DNA from: Roseococcus suduntuyensis
GTDB taxonomy: Bacteria; Pseudomonadota; Alphaproteobacteria; Acetobacterales; Acetobacteraceae
Reading direction: 5' to 3'
Length of the DNA stretch: 64,000 bases
Assembly: GCF_014196305.1 (NCBI RefSeq)
Contig: NZ_JACIDJ010000001.1
Span: 275,683 to 339,682, forward strand
Under the pieces are notes generated by a model that did not search any database, was not told where the DNA came from, and saw only the letters and a program-made list of their open reading frames with translations. The position numbers and the translations under genes are program-made. Shown piece by piece: positions 55,284-63,827 of the stretch; within the stretch, counting starts at the first letter, position 1; each line of letters begins with the position of its first letter.

Positions 55284-56732
55284 TCAGGCGGGGAGGATGC
55301 CGAAGCGCCGCCAGAGGGGCAGCGCCTCGGCCAGCCGTTCGCGGATGCGCGAGAGCGCCGCCAGCCGCGCCCCGCCGCCCAGCCCAGGCTGGAACTGCGC
55401 CAGCAGCGCCTCCGGGTGGGCCGCGTCGCCGCCCGCCAGCAGCGCGCCCACCAAGGCGAGGTCCAGCGCCCCTGCCGGCACCCCTCCAGCGGCGACGGGC
55501 GAGGCCAGGGCGAAATGCCCCCTGCCCTCGCCCCCCGGCGCGTGGAATGCGGCGGCGGCGCGATTGAAGCGCGTGGCGGCGGGCGCGGTCGCGGGCGGGC
55601 GAAAGACGGGCAGGCAAAGGCCCGTGTCCACCAACAGCGCCAGCAATTCCGCCGGCTGGGGGCGCAGAGCCTCCGGCACCGCGGCGCGCAGCGCGCCCAG
55701 CCGCGCCGGCCCCTCGGCCAGCAGCGCCGCGATGGGCGCCCAGGCGGCCTCGGGCAGCGCAGCCCTTCCCTCGGCGGTGCGGAGCGCGGGTGAGGTGGCG
55801 GGCGGCGCCTGCCAGGCGGCCAGCGGCAGCGCGTCCATGGCGGCGTCCGGGTCCTGCCGGCGCCGGCCGCGCACGAAGAGATCGGCGCGGAAGGGGCGCG
55901 GCAGCAGCAGGTCCTTGGCGAATTCCATCCCCTCCAGCGGCGCCAGGGCGGCGCGCTGCGCGGGCGTGCCGGCCAGGGCCGGCAGGGCCTCGGCCAGGTT
56001 GCAGCTGCCCAGGAATTCCAGCCGGGCCGGGGCCAGGGCGGCGGCGAGGTCCTCGTGAAAGACGGGGCGCCAATGCGGCGTCAGGAATTCATGGGCGACG
56101 AAGCCGGGTTCCAGCACGCAGGGCTCGGCCAGCAGGCGCTCCAGCATCGGGGTGCGCGGCAGGTTCAGGCCGCCGGATTCGGCCAGGGCGCGCAGACGGG
56201 CCATGGCATGGAGGGCGGCCTCGGCGCTGGCCTCGCCGCCCGCCAGGTGCCGCAGCAGGCGTTGCAGCCCCGCCTCCGCCCCGGCCGCCGGCATCGCGTT
56301 GGTGCCGACATAGACGAGCCCGCCCGGCTTCAGCCGCCGCGCGAGGAAGCGCACCACCCCCGCCCGCACCGCGTCCGACACCCAGCCCCAGAGGCCATGC
56401 GCCATGACCACGTCGCATTCGGGCAGCTGGTCCAGCTCGGCGCCGTCCAGCGCGGCGAGGTCCAGCTCCAGGAAGTTCGCGTTGGCGAGGCCCGCGCGGG
56501 CGGCGAGTTGCCGCGCCTCCGCGATGGCGGCCGCATCGTGGTCGAGGCCGAACACCGTCCAGCCCGGATTGGCTGCGGCCAGCACCTGCGCCACATGCCC
56601 GCGCCCGCAGCCGAGGTCCACCACCACCATCCGCTCGCGCGGGGTCCAGGGGTGACCCGCCATGGCGGCGACCAGCGCGAAATGCGCCGGGGTCTGCTGG
56701 GCCTGGAAGGCGATGGAATAGGCGGCGCCCAT
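55284..56732 (-). CDS. SAM methyltransferase with regulatory domain, paralogue 2
   Basis: A 482-residue protein: SAM-binding domain at the N-terminus (VVVDLGCGRGHVAQVLAAANPGW, residues about 37-60; LDHDAAAIAEA; ECDVVMAHGLWGWVSD), then a methyltransferase regulatory domain (PF10119 type) with VFHEDLAAALAPARLEFLGS, and a C-terminal helical domain ending in LWRRFGILPA. This order matches the Rickettsia protein-lysine methyltransferases PKMT1/2 that modify outer-membrane protein B, as I recall that family. The ATG overlaps the stop of paralogue 1 (TGATG). It is downstream of tssG on the same strand. Target protein unknown. Confidence 0.85.
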   Translation of the reverse strand: MGAAYSIAFQAQQTPAHFALVAAMAGHPWTPRERMVVVDLGCGRGHVAQVLAAANPGWTVFGLDHDAAAIAEARQLAARAGLANANFLELDLAALDGAELDQLPECDVVMAHGLWGWVSDAVRAGVVRFLARRLKPGGLVYVGTNAMPAAGAEAGLQRLLRHLAGGEASAEAALHAMARLRALAESGGLNLPRTPMLERLLAEPCVLEPGFVAHEFLTPHWRPVFHEDLAAALAPARLEFLGSCNLAEALPALAGTPAQRAALAPLEGMEFAKDLLLPRPFRADLFVRGRRRQDPDAAMDALPLAAWQAPPATSPALRTAEGRAALPEAAWAPIAALLAEGPARLGALRAAVPEALRPQPAELLALLVDTGLCLPVFRPPATAPAATRFNRAAAAFHAPGGEGRGHFALASPVAAGGVPAGALDLALVGALLAGGDAAHPEALLAQFQPGLGGGARLAALSRIRERLAEALPLWRRFGILPA

Positions 56733-58213
56733 CAGCCCGGCAGCAGGCCCAGGCCGCGCCAGACGGGAATGCGCTCGGCCTGGATGCGGCCGATGAGCGT
56801 CGCCGCCTCCGCCCGGCCTTCTTCGTCCAGATGGGGCAGCAGCCGCGCGGCCAGGGTCTCGGGCGGGGCGTCCAGGATGTCGGGCTGCACGGCCAGCGCC
56901 ATTTCCAGCCAGGCGCAGGGCAGCCCACCCGCGATGGCGGAGGAGGCCAGGGCGAACTGCCCCTCCCGGTCCCCGCTGGCCAGCGTCGCGGCGAAGAGGG
57001 CGCGGTTGAAGCGCTGCGTCTCCTCCGTCACCTGCGGCTCGCGCAGCACGGGCACCACCAGGCCGGTGCCCTGCAGCACGGCCAGCAGCTCGGCCGGGTT
57101 GGGGCGGCGTTCCTCGGGCAGATGGCGCAGGCGATGCAGGCTTTGCGGCCCCTCGCGCAGGGCGGCGGCGATGGGTTGCCACATGGCGGGCGCGAGTTCC
57201 GCCTCGCCCACCGGGACGGAGAGCTTGGGGCTGTCCTCCGGCAGGGCGCGGCAGGCGGCGATGACCAGGCGGTCCAGCGCCTCCACATGGTCGGTGCGGC
57301 GCAGCCCGCGGATGAAGACATCCCGCCGGAAGGCGCGCGGCAGGCAGAGGTCCTTGATGAATTCCCGCGCCGGGCCGGGCGGCATGCCCTCATAGGTGGC
57401 GCGCTGCGCGGCATCGAGCTGCAGGTCCGGCATGTTCTCGTGCAGCGTGGCGCTGCCCACGAATTCCAGCTTCGCGGGGGCCAGCGCCGCGCAGACATCC
57501 TCATGGAAGGCCGGGCGCCAATGCGAGGTCAGGAATTCATGCGCGAGATAGGCGGTGTCCAGCCGCTGCTCCTTGTCCAGCAGGTAGCGCAGCATGGGCG
57601 TGGAGGGGAGCTGGGCGGGGTTGGTGGCGGCCAGCGCCCGCACCTGTTCCAGCGCCGCCTCCACCCGCGCGCGGGAGGAGCCGCGCGCCTGCCCCGCCAG
57701 GTGCATGAACAGGCGCTGCAAGGCCGCATCCGCGCCGAAGGCCGGCTGGACGTTGTAGCCGATGTAGCACAGCCCGCCCGGCTTCAGCCGCCGCGCCAGC
57801 AGCCGCACGATGCCAGCCCGCACCGCATCGGCCACCCAGGTCCAGACGCCATGGATGGTGACGATGTCGAATTCCGGCAGCCGGTCCATCTCGGCATCGG
57901 TCATCTCGGCCAGGTCGGCCTCGCAGAAGCCGGCATTGGCGCTGCCGGCGGCATCGGCCAGCTCCTGCGCCTCGGCGATGTGGGCCGGGTTGTAGTCCAG
58001 CCCCAGCACATGCCAGCCCGGATTGGCGGCCGCCAGCACATTGACCGTCAGCCCCCGCCCGCAGCCGATATCCAGCATGGCCATGCGCGGCTGGGGCGCC
58101 CAGACCACGCCCGCCATGGCGCAGACCATGGCGAGGTGCCCCGGCGCCTGCGCGGGCTGGTAGGAGAAGGTGTAGGGGCTGTCGGCGACGTAGCCGTGGC
58201 TCCAGACGGTCAT
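56732..58213 (-). CDS. SAM methyltransferase with regulatory domain, paralogue 1
   Basis: A 493-residue protein with the same domain order as its neighbour: AMLDIGCGRGLTVNVLAAANPGW, LDYNPAHIAEAQ, EFDIVTIHGVWTWVADAVRAG, then the regulatory domain with AFHEDVCAALAPAKLEFVGS and a C-terminal domain ending WRGLGLLPG. The N-terminus has a YVADSPYTFSYQPAQ motif that PKMT-like enzymes share. It starts 13 bases after the tssG stop and ends in a TGATG overlap with paralogue 2, so it is part of the T6SS transcript. The ATG at 58213 begins the conserved YxxDxPY-containing peptide. Confidence 0.88.
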   Translation of the reverse strand: MTVWSHGYVADSPYTFSYQPAQAPGHLAMVCAMAGVVWAPQPRMAMLDIGCGRGLTVNVLAAANPGWHVLGLDYNPAHIAEAQELADAAGSANAGFCEADLAEMTDAEMDRLPEFDIVTIHGVWTWVADAVRAGIVRLLARRLKPGGLCYIGYNVQPAFGADAALQRLFMHLAGQARGSSRARVEAALEQVRALAATNPAQLPSTPMLRYLLDKEQRLDTAYLAHEFLTSHWRPAFHEDVCAALAPAKLEFVGSATLHENMPDLQLDAAQRATYEGMPPGPAREFIKDLCLPRAFRRDVFIRGLRRTDHVEALDRLVIAACRALPEDSPKLSVPVGEAELAPAMWQPIAAALREGPQSLHRLRHLPEERRPNPAELLAVLQGTGLVVPVLREPQVTEETQRFNRALFAATLASGDREGQFALASSAIAGGLPCAWLEMALAVQPDILDAPPETLAARLLPHLDEEGRAEAATLIGRIQAERIPVWRGLGLLPG

Positions 58214-58226
58214 GCGGGGGGCATCC

Positions 58227-59174
58227 TCACAGGGCGGGCGGGCGCAGCAGGGCGTCGCGGGCCACCGAACGGCGGGGCTTGGCGCCTCCCATCCAGGAGG
58301 TGAGGCCAAGCCGCGCCCCCGCCCCCAGCTGGGCCGCCGGCACCGCCTCGGGCTTCAGCAGCGGGTTCAGCACGAATTCCTGTTCCGGCCCCACGAAGAG
58401 GCGCGTCAGCCCGCACAGCCGGTCGAACAGCGGCCGGCCGGGCAGCAGCTCGGCGAATGCGGCGGCGTCGAGCGGCCCCAGCCGGATGATGAAGCGCGCC
58501 TGCGGGTCCCAGATCTGCGCGCCGGCGGTGGCGGAATCCCCCAGCGCGGCATGGGCCGCCCCCAGGCGTGTCTGCTCGGTGGGCGGCAGGCGCAGCCAGC
58601 CGCCGGCGAATTCCACGATCTCGACGGGGGTGCCGGCCTCCTCGGCCAGCATGGCGGCCAGCCGCGCCGCGCTGCGCGTGCGGGCGGCCAGGTGCCCCGC
58701 ATGGTAGCGCAGGCTGGGCGCGGGGACGGCCAGGCGCGCCCCCAAATGCGGCGTGCCCAGGCCGATCACGGCGTCCAGCGCGCGCGTCGCGGGCTCGGGG
58801 TCGCGGGTGGGGCGATACTTCGCGCCGGCCTTCACCCACATGCCGGTGAAGCGCCGCGCCAGCAGGTCCAGGAATTGCGCCAGCGCGCGGTTGCGCGCCC
58901 GCAGCTCCGCCGCCGCCGTCGCGGTGTAGTGGCGCGGCAGCGTGCCGGTCGGCCCGATGAGGCCGAACAGCGGCGTGGTCAGCGCGCCCGTGGCGGGGTC
59001 CGCCGCCGTCACCTCGCTGAGTGGCAGGGCGAGGCGCGGCTGGCTGGCGAAGGGCAGCTCCACCGGGTCCTGGCCGGGGGCGATGACGAAGGCCGCCTGG
59101 TCGAGGTCGAACAGCTCGGGATCCTGGGCGAGGGCGTCTTTCGGCGGGCGGGCCGTGGGAGGGCTGGCCGTCAC
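58227..59174 (-). CDS. tssG: T6SS baseplate protein TssG
   Basis: Baseplate wedge subunit of the type VI secretion system (ImpH/VasB family), 315 residues. TssG features: TPLFGLIGPTGTLPRHYTA, ALAQFLDLLARRFTGMWVKAG, AGAQIWDPQARFIIRLGPLD and LNPLLKPEAVP...LGLTSWMGG near the C-terminus. The GTG start overlaps the tssF TGA (GTGA). It binds TssF and TssK in the assembled wedge. Confidence 0.93.
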   Translation of the reverse strand: MTASPPTARPPKDALAQDPELFDLDQAAFVIAPGQDPVELPFASQPRLALPLSEVTAADPATGALTTPLFGLIGPTGTLPRHYTATAAAELRARNRALAQFLDLLARRFTGMWVKAGAKYRPTRDPEPATRALDAVIGLGTPHLGARLAVPAPSLRYHAGHLAARTRSAARLAAMLAEEAGTPVEIVEFAGGWLRLPPTEQTRLGAAHAALGDSATAGAQIWDPQARFIIRLGPLDAAAFAELLPGRPLFDRLCGLTRLFVGPEQEFVLNPLLKPEAVPAAQLGAGARLGLTSWMGGAKPRRSVARDALLRPPAL

Positions 59175-61003
59175 AGCAGCACCCGCGTGCCGCTGCGCGG
59201 CGGCCAGCTCGCCACCGGGTTCGCCCGCCCGCGCAGCAGGGCGCGGGTGCGGACGAAGCCATTCACCGAGACCTGGAGTGCCAGGAACCGCTCCAGCACC
59301 GCCGCCAGCAGGAACAGGCCGCCGGTGTTCCAGGCCTGGGCCTCGAAGGTCAGCGTCACGTCCAGCCCGCGCGCGAAGACGCCCGGCCGCTGGCCCGGAA
59401 TGCGCGCCAGCCCGCTGCCCGCCGTGACCGAGACGAGGCCCGAGATGGCGGCCCGCGTCTCCGGCGTGTCGCGCAAGTCGTGCAGGCGCAGCATCTCGCG
59501 CAGCGCCGCCGCCGCATCGGGCCCGCCCATCACGGAGAGGTGGTTCAGCGCGAGGTGCGACACGAGTCGCCAGGCGCCCCGGTCCCGCAGGCGGGGCGGC
59601 AGCCTGGGCGTGGGGGCGTAGAGGCATTCCGCCATGGCCTCCGCCGGGGCCGCGGGGTCGCTGATGCGAAGCCGCGGCTGGCCGCCGCCGAAGGGCAGCA
59701 GCTCCGGCAGGTCGCGGTTGAGGCAGAGCCCCTCGATGGTCAGCACGCCATCGGCCGGGGCCTCGGGGTTGAAGCCCGGGTCGCAGAGCAGCAGCCGCGT
59801 TTCGGTGCCCGTCAGCGGCGCGGCGGCGGAACCGCGCGCGGCCACCCATTGCATGGGCGCGGCCTCGGCCTCCTCGCCCGCGTCGCGGGCCAGGCGCTGG
59901 AAGGGCAGCACCGTGCGGCGGCGGCCATCGGGGCGGCTCTCGCGCACACTTTCCACGCTGTAGAGTTCCAGCGCGGCCGAACGCCGCACATCCGGGATCA
60001 CCAGCCAGTCCGACTGGGTGCCGTCCATCGCGATGGGCTCGCAGCGATAGGGAAAGAGGTTCACGACCGGCGTGCAATGCAGCGCCAGCGTCTCGGCCGC
60101 GACGATGCGCTCCAGCTCGGGCGCGGCACGGCTGAGGTAGAGGAACACCTCCAGCCGGTCGCCCTGCTGGACGAGGCTGCGCGCCTCCAGCCCGCCGAGT
60201 TCGAGGTAGAGGAACTTCTCCGGGTGCGCGAAATACTCGGTCAGCAGCCGATGCCCGTCGAAGGCGCGCTGCGGCCAGGGAAGTGCCGCCTCCTCGCGCT
60301 CGAACCCCACGGCGCGGAGCTGCGTGGCGTCCAGCAAAGTGGGCATCGCGTCAGTGGGACCATCGGCCAGCGCCACACCCACGCAGGCGGTGGCCAGTAG
60401 CTCGTGCAGCGCGGCCGCGACCTGGTGGCTGCCGCGCAGATGCAGGCGCAGCCGGTCGAGCCCCGTCTCCGCGAAGCCAAGCCCCTCGGCGGTGGTCCGC
60501 AGCGTGATGCGCAGGCAGGCCGAAGCCCCCGGCGCGCGCGGGTTGGGCGGCGCCTCCAGCGGCAGGCCCATCAGCCGCGCCGCCTCGATCCGCACGGGCC
60601 AGAGCGTCACGTCATGGCAGGTGAGGTAGCGCAGCACCTCGCCCCGCACCGGCTCCGTCTCGATGGGCGTGCCGCGCTTCACCACCGCGGGGCCGCGCGC
60701 GTCGCGCTTGGGCGAGAGGCGCACCGTCGCCATGCTGGGCACCGGCGCGAGCAGGTGGGGCGAGAGCAGTTCCAGCAGCGCGTCGGTGATCTCGGGCAGT
60801 TCGTCATCCAGCCGCTGCTGCACGCGGCCGGCGAGGAAGGCGACACCTTCCAGCAGGCGCTCCACATGCGGGTCGTCCACCGTGCCGTCGGTGGCGATGC
60901 GCAGCCGCCCGGCCGCCTTCTGGTTCGCCTGCGCGAATTCCCCGGCCAGCTTGCGAAGGGCCGCCAGTTCGCGGTTGTAGAAGGGGAGAAGGCTCTCGCT
61001 CAT
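59171..61003 (-). CDS. tssF: T6SS baseplate protein TssF
   Basis: Baseplate wedge subunit (ImpG/VasA), 610 residues, full length. The N-terminus LLPFYNRELAALRKLAGEFAQANQKAAGRL is the family hallmark, followed by DDPHVERLLEGVAFLAGRVQQRLDDELPEITDALLELLSPH. C-terminal GGLFLLAAVLERFLALQVSVNGF matches too. Its start overlaps the tssE stop (ATGA). Confidence 0.95.
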   Translation of the reverse strand: MSESLLPFYNRELAALRKLAGEFAQANQKAAGRLRIATDGTVDDPHVERLLEGVAFLAGRVQQRLDDELPEITDALLELLSPHLLAPVPSMATVRLSPKRDARGPAVVKRGTPIETEPVRGEVLRYLTCHDVTLWPVRIEAARLMGLPLEAPPNPRAPGASACLRITLRTTAEGLGFAETGLDRLRLHLRGSHQVAAALHELLATACVGVALADGPTDAMPTLLDATQLRAVGFEREEAALPWPQRAFDGHRLLTEYFAHPEKFLYLELGGLEARSLVQQGDRLEVFLYLSRAAPELERIVAAETLALHCTPVVNLFPYRCEPIAMDGTQSDWLVIPDVRRSAALELYSVESVRESRPDGRRRTVLPFQRLARDAGEEAEAAPMQWVAARGSAAAPLTGTETRLLLCDPGFNPEAPADGVLTIEGLCLNRDLPELLPFGGGQPRLRISDPAAPAEAMAECLYAPTPRLPPRLRDRGAWRLVSHLALNHLSVMGGPDAAAALREMLRLHDLRDTPETRAAISGLVSVTAGSGLARIPGQRPGVFARGLDVTLTFEAQAWNTGGLFLLAAVLERFLALQVSVNGFVRTRALLRGRANPVASWPPRSGTRVLL

Positions 61004-61479
61004 CCGCGCTCGGCCACCCGGACCTCGTGGCTGACGGCCTCGATCAGCGTCTCGAAGCTGATGGGCTCGGCGTGCAGCAGGGCGTCCACGCGCAGGCGCA
61101 GCGTGCGGTCCAGCTCATCGCCGCCTTCGCGCAGCGTCACCTTCACCGCGTGCAGGCGCGGTTCGAAGCGGCGGATCATGCGCTCCACCTCCAGCGCCAG
61201 CGCCTCGCGCCGCTCCGGCAGGGCGTAGCTTCCCGCCGTCGCGTCCGGGATGCCATAGCCCAGCGGGGAGAGGGCAAGTTCCGGCGTCTGGGCCGGCAGC
61301 GGCCAGCGGCGGCGGCGCGCGTTGAGCAGCGCCTCCAGGTCCCGCCGGACGGAAAGCCGCAGCCGGTCCATGGCTTCGGACAGCTTCATGGGTTCGTCCT
61401 CGAGGCGGTCGGGGCGGTCATCCATCAGCCGGTCCAGCAGCGGCAGGCGCAGGCGCTGGGGAGGGGCGCGGCCGCTCAT
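61000..61479 (-). CDS. tssE: T6SS baseplate protein TssE
   Basis: Gp25-like baseplate subunit, 159 residues. LRLPLLDRLMDD and LSEAMDRLRLSVRRDLEALLNARR near the start, YGIPDATAGSYALPERREALALEVERMIRRFEPRLHAVKV in the middle and FETLIEAVSHEVRVAERG at the end are typical of the wedge-binding family. It overlaps the tagJ stop and the tssF start by ATGA each, so the order is translationally linked. Confidence 0.93.
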   Translation of the reverse strand: MSGRAPPQRLRLPLLDRLMDDRPDRLEDEPMKLSEAMDRLRLSVRRDLEALLNARRRRWPLPAQTPELALSPLGYGIPDATAGSYALPERREALALEVERMIRRFEPRLHAVKVTLREGGDELDRTLRLRVDALLHAEPISFETLIEAVSHEVRVAERG

Positions 61480-62282
61480 CCCGGGGCGGCGAAGCGCAGC
61501 GTGGCGAGATCGGCCAGCGCCACCGCCTCCTCGCCCACCAGGAACAGGCGCTGGCCATGGCCGCGCACCGGCCCGGGGCCTTCCGTCCATTCCGTGGCGC
61601 GGCCCAGGCGCAGCGCATCGGGCTGGGCGGCGGCGCCGGGATAGATGGCGGGCATGTAGACCACGCCCTCGGTGCCTTCGCGGAGCGTGATGGTGGTGCG
61701 GCGCCAGGCCAGGTCCCGCGGGCGGCGGGGGGCTTCGAACTCCAGGCTCTCGATGCGCTCCAGCGGCACCAGGATGTGATCGCCGCCGGTGGTCAGCACC
61801 TCGACCATGGGGGCCATCAGGTCATCGGCGTCGCGGAAATCCTCGAAGGCGATGGTGGTGCCATCGGCCAGTTCCGCGGTGCCGGGGGTCGCGGGGCGGC
61901 TGTCCTCGGCGGCCAGCGCCGCTTCCTCCGCGGGCTCCATCTCGCCCGCGCGGGCCAGGACAGCGGCGCGGACGGCCGTGGTCTGCGCGGGTGTGGCGTC
62001 CTCGCCCGAGAATTTCGGCGCGCGGCCCTCGCCCCACACCTGCTGGCGGATGACCTCGGCGCGCAACAGCTTGCGGAATTCCAGCACGGCGGGCGAAGGT
62101 TCCTCCAGCACGGCGGCATCCAGCATGCGGTCGGCCCGCTCGGCCTCGCCGGCGAAGAGCAGCAATTCCGCCAGGAACCAGCGCGCGCCCGAATCGCGCG
62201 GGGCCGCCTTCACCACCGCCTGCTGCGCCGCGATGGCCGCCGCCAGATCGCCTGCCTTGAACGCCTCGCCCGCCGATGCCAT
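61476..62282 (-). CDS. tagJ: T6SS accessory protein TagJ/ImpE
   Basis: A 268-residue ImpE family protein, sheath accessory that binds the TssB N-terminus in some systems. The first half is TPR-like (FKAGDLAAAIAAQQAVVKAAPRDSGARWFLAELLLFAGEAERAD), and the second half has the ImpE block DDLMAPMVEVLTTGGDHILVPLERIESLEFE with RDLAWRRTTITLREGTEG. TagJ is typical of only some T6SS classes. It lies 20 bases after the second TssC-like gene. Confidence 0.9.
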   Translation of the reverse strand: MASAGEAFKAGDLAAAIAAQQAVVKAAPRDSGARWFLAELLLFAGEAERADRMLDAAVLEEPSPAVLEFRKLLRAEVIRQQVWGEGRAPKFSGEDATPAQTTAVRAAVLARAGEMEPAEEAALAAEDSRPATPGTAELADGTTIAFEDFRDADDLMAPMVEVLTTGGDHILVPLERIESLEFEAPRRPRDLAWRRTTITLREGTEGVVYMPAIYPGAAAQPDALRLGRATEWTEGPGPVRGHGQRLFLVGEEAVALADLATLRFAAPG

Positions 62283-62302
62283 CGCCTTGGTTTCCTTGTT
62301 GT

Positions 62303-63814
62303 TCAGGCGGCCTGCCGGGGCGCCGCGAGTTCGGTGACGAGGCGGAAGGAGGCCCCCACCTCGTCCAGCTGGTAGTGTGGCTGCAACATGATGGTGCAGC
62401 CATAGCTGCCCGGCTTGCCAGGGCGTTCGCGCACCTCCACCCGCGCATCGCGCAGCGGGTAGCGCGCGGCCGCGTCGCCGCCGCCGGCCAGCCCGCTGAT
62501 ATGCTTGCTGAGCCAGGTCTGCAGGCGGAATTCCACATCCTCGGCCGAGGCGAAGCTGCCCACCATGTCGCGCCCCATCAGCTTCACGATATGCGCGAAG
62601 CGCGAGACGCAGAGCACGCTGTTCAGCTGCGACGACAGCCGCTGGTTGGCATTGGCCGCGTCGCTCGTCATGCGCGGCGGGCGGTGCAAAGTGGGCACGG
62701 CGCCGAAACTCGCCTCCGGCAGGGCTTCGAGACCGCAGAGTGCGATCATCTCCGCCTCGGCCGCCTGGCGTTCCTGGTCGTCCGTCAGGCTCAATTCCAG
62801 CGGCGGGCGGGGCGGCGGCCCGGGCGGGTCGGCGCGGAAGCGTTCATGGGGCAGCGTCTCCACCACGCCGCCCATGGCGTCCCAGACCGGCTCGGCGCCG
62901 CGGATCTCGGCGGGCCAGCGGTAGCGCGCGAAGGCGCGGGCGGCCACCGCGGCCATGGCATAGACGGGCGTGGTCCAGACGCGCTGCGCGGCACCCTTGG
63001 CGTGCTCGCGGTAGCGGAAGCGGTCATCCCGGCTGCCATCGTCGCGCCAGAGCGGCCGGCCCAGCGTGCGCGGCAGCAGGATGGCGAGGAAGCGCGTGTC
63101 CTCCCGCGCGGCCAGGCCGCGCCAGCGCGCGCGCTCGGGCGTGCGGAGCGCGTCCAGGATGTTCAGCGTGGGCGAGGCGTCGTGGAAATCATCGAGGCCC
63201 AGCAGCGCGGGTGAGGCCGGCAGCACGAAGGGGCAGAAGGCGGCGGCGGCGATGCCGGCCAGCTGCGCCAGCACGGTGATGTCATCCACCTCATGCCCCG
63301 GCGCCGGCCCGCCGCGGATTTCGTAGTCGGCCACGATCATGCCGAAGGGCTCGCCGCCGGGGGTGCCGAACTCCTCCTCATAGACCAGGCGAAACAGGGC
63401 GGAGCGATCGAATTCCACCGCGCGCTCCAGGTCGCGCGCCGCGTCGCGCCAGCGCAGGGGCAGCAGGCGGATCTTCACCAGGCGGTCCTGCGCGAAACCA
63501 TCCACCAGCCAGCGCAGGCCCCGCCAGGAGCCCTCCAGCCGGGTGAGGCGCGGCGCGTGCAGCACGCGGTCGAGCTGCCGGGAAATGGCCGCGTCGAGTG
63601 CCACGATGTCGCGGTCCAGCGCCTCCATCAGCCGCGCGGCGCGGTCGGGCCGGGCCGCCGCCTCGCGCAGCGCCTCCGTGCCGAACCAGGCGCGCAGCAG
63701 GGCGGCCGGGTCAGCCTCCGCCAGGAAGGCCGCCAGCGGCGCGGCCTCGGGCGCGCCATGCCCGAAGAAGCGCCCGTCCAGCACCGGCCCGCGCAGCGCG
63801 CCCCCGTCGGTCAC
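62303..63814 (-). CDS. Second TssC-like sheath large subunit
   Basis: A 503-residue TssC/ImpD family protein, distinct from the canonical TssC just upstream. Sheath features: WRGLRWLVDGFAQDRLVKIRLL, EEFGTPGGEPFGMIVADYEI, ANANQRLSSQLNSVLCVSRFAHIVKLMGRDMVG and a C-terminus YPLRDARVEVRERPGKPGSYGCTIMLQPHYQLDE. The canonical version ends in MEELTTSMRMVARIPQ; this paralogue lacks that ending and has a Pro/Arg-rich N-terminus of about 60 residues. The GTG start lies 13 bases after the tssC stop. It resembles the extra TssC (often called TssC2/ImpD) found in some clusters. Confidence 0.85.
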   Translation of the reverse strand: MTDGGALRGPVLDGRFFGHGAPEAAPLAAFLAEADPAALLRAWFGTEALREAAARPDRAARLMEALDRDIVALDAAISRQLDRVLHAPRLTRLEGSWRGLRWLVDGFAQDRLVKIRLLPLRWRDAARDLERAVEFDRSALFRLVYEEEFGTPGGEPFGMIVADYEIRGGPAPGHEVDDITVLAQLAGIAAAAFCPFVLPASPALLGLDDFHDASPTLNILDALRTPERARWRGLAAREDTRFLAILLPRTLGRPLWRDDGSRDDRFRYREHAKGAAQRVWTTPVYAMAAVAARAFARYRWPAEIRGAEPVWDAMGGVVETLPHERFRADPPGPPPRPPLELSLTDDQERQAAEAEMIALCGLEALPEASFGAVPTLHRPPRMTSDAANANQRLSSQLNSVLCVSRFAHIVKLMGRDMVGSFASAEDVEFRLQTWLSKHISGLAGGGDAAARYPLRDARVEVRERPGKPGSYGCTIMLQPHYQLDEVGASFRLVTELAAPRQAA

Positions 63815-63827
63815 GAGGGCCGCCCGC

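Noticed and set aside
58214-58309. N-terminal extension of methyltransferase paralogue 1
   Set aside because: Pro/Arg/Cys-rich and overlaps tssG; the ATG at 58213 opens the conserved part.
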